From assembly GCA_964579675.1 (NCBI GenBank), contig CAZOIA010000262.1:1-6990 (forward strand): DNA of 6,990 nt. Reading direction: 5' to 3'. Position numbers and translations under genes: made by a program. This stretch comes from CAZOIA01 sp964579675. Lineage in GTDB: Bacteria > Planctomycetota > Phycisphaerae > UBA1845 > PWPN01. The notes beneath the pieces are model-generated. The model was not told the origin of the DNA. It made no database searches and saw nothing but the letters and a program-made list of their open reading frames with translations. Of the stretch, positions 5,393 through 6,990 are shown piece after piece. The number at the start of each line of letters is the position of its first letter. The stretch's first letter is position 1.

Positions 5393-6925
5393 TCACGGCC
5401 AGTACAACCAGACGGCGATGGCCAAGCCGACCAGCGTCCCGATTACCAGCACGAGCTTGATGGCGAAGACGGAGCGTTCAAGCTGCCCGACGGCGGCGGG
5501 GTCGTACCCGTATTGCTTGAGCAGTTGCATGCGGTTGGCGATGCTGGAGTGGCGCCAGCTCCTGGCCTCGACGGGGATACCGTTGAGAACGGCGATGCGG
5601 TGCAGGGCGTTGGCGAAGCGGGTGGCGGCCGTGGAGCAGATGGGGTTGCCCCGCCGGCCCCGGGCGGGGGACGGGTTGAGGGGGGTCCCGTGCACGAAAC
5701 AGGGCTGGTCGCATACCTCGGCGGGCGGCGTGACACTTCGGGCGCCGAACAAATCCGCCTGCCACTCGAAGCGACGCGAGATGGCGCCGAAACCCAGCGC
5801 CCATATCATGACGATCAGGGCCATCGCCCCGACCTGAAGGTAATCCTGCACGTCGGGAACCGGCGAAAGGAGTGTCGGCCAGCGGCGCATGGCCCACATC
5901 GCAAGCTCCATGATCCCCCCGACGATCAGCATGCTGAGAACTGCGAAGAGGAGGTAGAACTGGATGTGCCAGTGCTTCACGTGACCGGCTTCGTGGCCGA
6001 AGACCGCCTCGATCTTGTCGTCGTCCATCATCTCCAGCAGACCGTCGGAAAGCAGAATGTAGCGCACACGCGGGAACATCCCCATGACGGCGGCGTTGAC
6101 CACCATACCGTCGCTTTCCCAGATCAGGATGCGGCGATACCTGAGTCCGATCTGAGCGCAGAGCCCTTCCAGCCGACCGCGAAGCTCGCCCGGGGGCAGG
6201 GCCCGGGTATGCCAGATGTAGCTCAGCATCACCGGTGCCATGAGGAATACGAGGCCCGCGATGAGGACGAGCAAGGCCTGGTCGGCCCAGGCGATATTGT
6301 GGGCGACGGCGCGGATTTGCCGGGCATAAACGTGCGTGAAGTCATTGGCTGCCACGATCGGGACCATGGGCACGGCAATGATGAGCACGTGCTGGCGGAG
6401 CATGAAACTGAGATAGGCCCGGAGCCCCCACACCGGGCGGGCGGCATGCGCCCCCCAGAGCCGCAGCTCGAGCCCGACTCGACGAACCGCCCGGTCGGCC
6501 GGGTACAGCGCAGCCCATGAAACGACAATGGCGGCGAAGAAGGGGACAAGGATGAGAAGCTCGTCGAGACCCCAGATCGGCTGGATCAGTTCCCAACTGC
6601 GGACGAGCTTCACCCAGCCGGTGAGGTAGACGCTTGCGGCAATCCCGACGAGCACGATGAGGCGCATGGCGACATTGGCCCGGGCGAGGCGCTTCTGGGC
6701 ACCCGGCAACCAGGCCGGCTCGCGTTCCAACTTCACCTTCACCAGCCGGGTACAGACCGCGCCGGCAGCACCTGCAAGCACGACCTGCCCGATCACCGCC
6801 GCCCAGGTCCACCCGGGCGAAGTCACTCTGGCCCACGACGGACCCGCCTCGGGAACGCTCAGCGCGATGGCGAAGGCGGCAAAAACGACAAACTGCATCA
6901 TGAGGTTGAACCCGGCCGCGTTCAC
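5393..6925 (-). CDS. Multi-pass membrane M48 family zinc metallopeptidase
   Basis: This is a membrane-embedded M48 peptidase, the family of HtpX and Ste24/Oma1 that cleaves membrane or misfolded proteins. Numbering is from GTG 6925 (510 residues). About six hydrophobic segments precede the catalytic region (near 9-25, 40-60, 88-105, 122-141, 178-193, 216-237). VVNAAVMG...ILLSDGLLE spans 275-298. The zinc site is HEAGH at 311-315, with the third ligand E387 in FEWQADLFGAR. Two more helices lie between them (about 322-342 and 364-383), and a final one is at 488-508. An insert after the third ligand (about 397-434) carries C405, C409, H412 and C430 and may bind metal or form disulfides. The N-terminus is uncertain: the frame has no stop back to the window end, no ribosome site precedes GTG 6925, and ATG 6901 or 6898, directly before the first helix, is a good alternative. 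The substrate is unknown. Confidence 0.87.
   Translation of the reverse strand: MNAAGFNLMMQFVVFAAFAIALSVPEAGPSWARVTSPGWTWAAVIGQVVLAGAAGAVCTRLVKVKLEREPAWLPGAQKRLARANVAMRLIVLVGIAASVYLTGWVKLVRSWELIQPIWGLDELLILVPFFAAIVVSWAALYPADRAVRRVGLELRLWGAHAARPVWGLRAYLSFMLRQHVLIIAVPMVPIVAANDFTHVYARQIRAVAHNIAWADQALLVLIAGLVFLMAPVMLSYIWHTRALPPGELRGRLEGLCAQIGLRYRRILIWESDGMVVNAAVMGMFPRVRYILLSDGLLEMMDDDKIEAVFGHEAGHVKHWHIQFYLLFAVLSMLIVGGIMELAMWAMRRWPTLLSPVPDVQDYLQVGAMALIVMIWALGFGAISRRFEWQADLFGARSVTPPAEVCDQPCFVHGTPLNPSPARGRRGNPICSTAATRFANALHRIAVLNGIPVEARSWRHSSIANRMQLLKQYGYDPAAVGQLERSVFAIKLVLVIGTLVGLAIAVWLYWP
5649..5669. repeat. GC-rich inverted repeat within the M48 insert
   Basis: CCCCGCC (5649-5655) and GGCGGGG (5663-5669) are exact reverse complements around a seven-base GC loop. 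On the coding strand they encode the NPSPARGRRGNP stretch (residues about 417-428), which looks like a translated low-complexity element and not a conserved protein segment. It may be a small palindromic repeat inserted in frame, or simply GC-rich linker coding. Confidence 0.45.
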
Positions 6926-6926
6926 T

Positions 6927-6938
6927 GGATCGCGGCTA
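6927..6938. repeat. Core-like match to the 33-bp repeat at the M48 5' end
   Basis: GGATCGCGGCTA matches GGGTCGCGGCTA of the 33-bp unit at 11 of 12 bases, in the same orientation. It lies just upstream of the GTG at 6925. Read on the minus strand in the M48 frame it encodes TSRDPV, resembling the array's FSRDPK. The similarity fades outside this core, so it is either a decayed copy or coincidence. Confidence 0.35.
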
Positions 6939-6990
6939 GTCCCAAAACAAGCGTATTTCAGCGGCCCCGATTGCGCGTGAGGCGGGTTCG

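Noticed and set aside
5119..5460. Plus-strand repeat protein (RLNMDAPSFGS units) starting inside the end of sixA
   Set aside because: It is open only because the 33-bp period has no stop. It has no ribosome site, and unit differences are not biased to silent positions.
5513..6520. 335-codon plus-strand frame antisense to the M48 gene
   Set aside because: Shadow of the protease gene; its translation is His/Asp/Gly-rich without any recognisable domain, whereas the minus strand has HEAGH and the E ligand.

Overview
The window is GC-rich bacterial chromosome-type DNA. Four protein genes can be recognised by family, plus one that runs off the left edge. Codon use is strongly GC-biased, two genes use GTG starts, and the M48 protease and GT87 proteins are of kinds common in Planctomycetota. 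I therefore infer an uncultured or environmental planctomycete-like bacterium. No rRNA or other phylogenetic marker is present, so this placement is tentative.

Layout. Positions 1-2601 (minus strand) hold a two-gene phage head module of the Mu type. It consists of the large terminase subunit (gp28-like, motor and nuclease motifs all present) followed by a DUF935/gp29-like portal protein cut by the window edge. The 149-base gap between them carries a heptamer tandem repeat and a possible degenerate copy of a 33-bp repeat. Positions 2602-2800 are a divergent intergenic region. On the plus strand, 2801-4201 encodes a multi-membrane GT87 (DUF2029) glycosyltransferase whose last residues are encoded by a large GC-rich inverted repeat. 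Positions 4202-4628 carry no recognisable gene, only palindromes and a weak promoter candidate. Positions 4629-5135 encode a SixA-type phosphohistidine phosphatase. The space between sixA and the convergent M48 gene (5136-5392) is filled mostly by an array of 33-bp tandem repeats. Positions 5393-6925 (minus strand) encode a membrane-embedded M48 zinc metallopeptidase with an unusual Cys/His-containing insert; its reading frame stays open to the right edge.

How the pieces relate. Terminase and portal would act together in DNA packaging. No small terminase lies upstream, because the chromosomal GT87 gene diverges there. This looks like the edge of a prophage, a gene-transfer-agent-like remnant, or a domesticated head module. 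The other three genes (GT87, SixA, M48) look like ordinary chromosomal genes, and nothing shows a shared pathway. The most unusual feature is the 33-bp repeat: an 18-bp nearly constant half and a 15-bp variable half, open on both strands, with a ribosome-binding-site-plus-ATG pattern in some units on the minus strand. Possible diverged relatives lie beside the phage genes and at the 5' end of the M48 gene. I found no CRISPR array, tRNA, rRNA, transposase or clear defence or toxin system.
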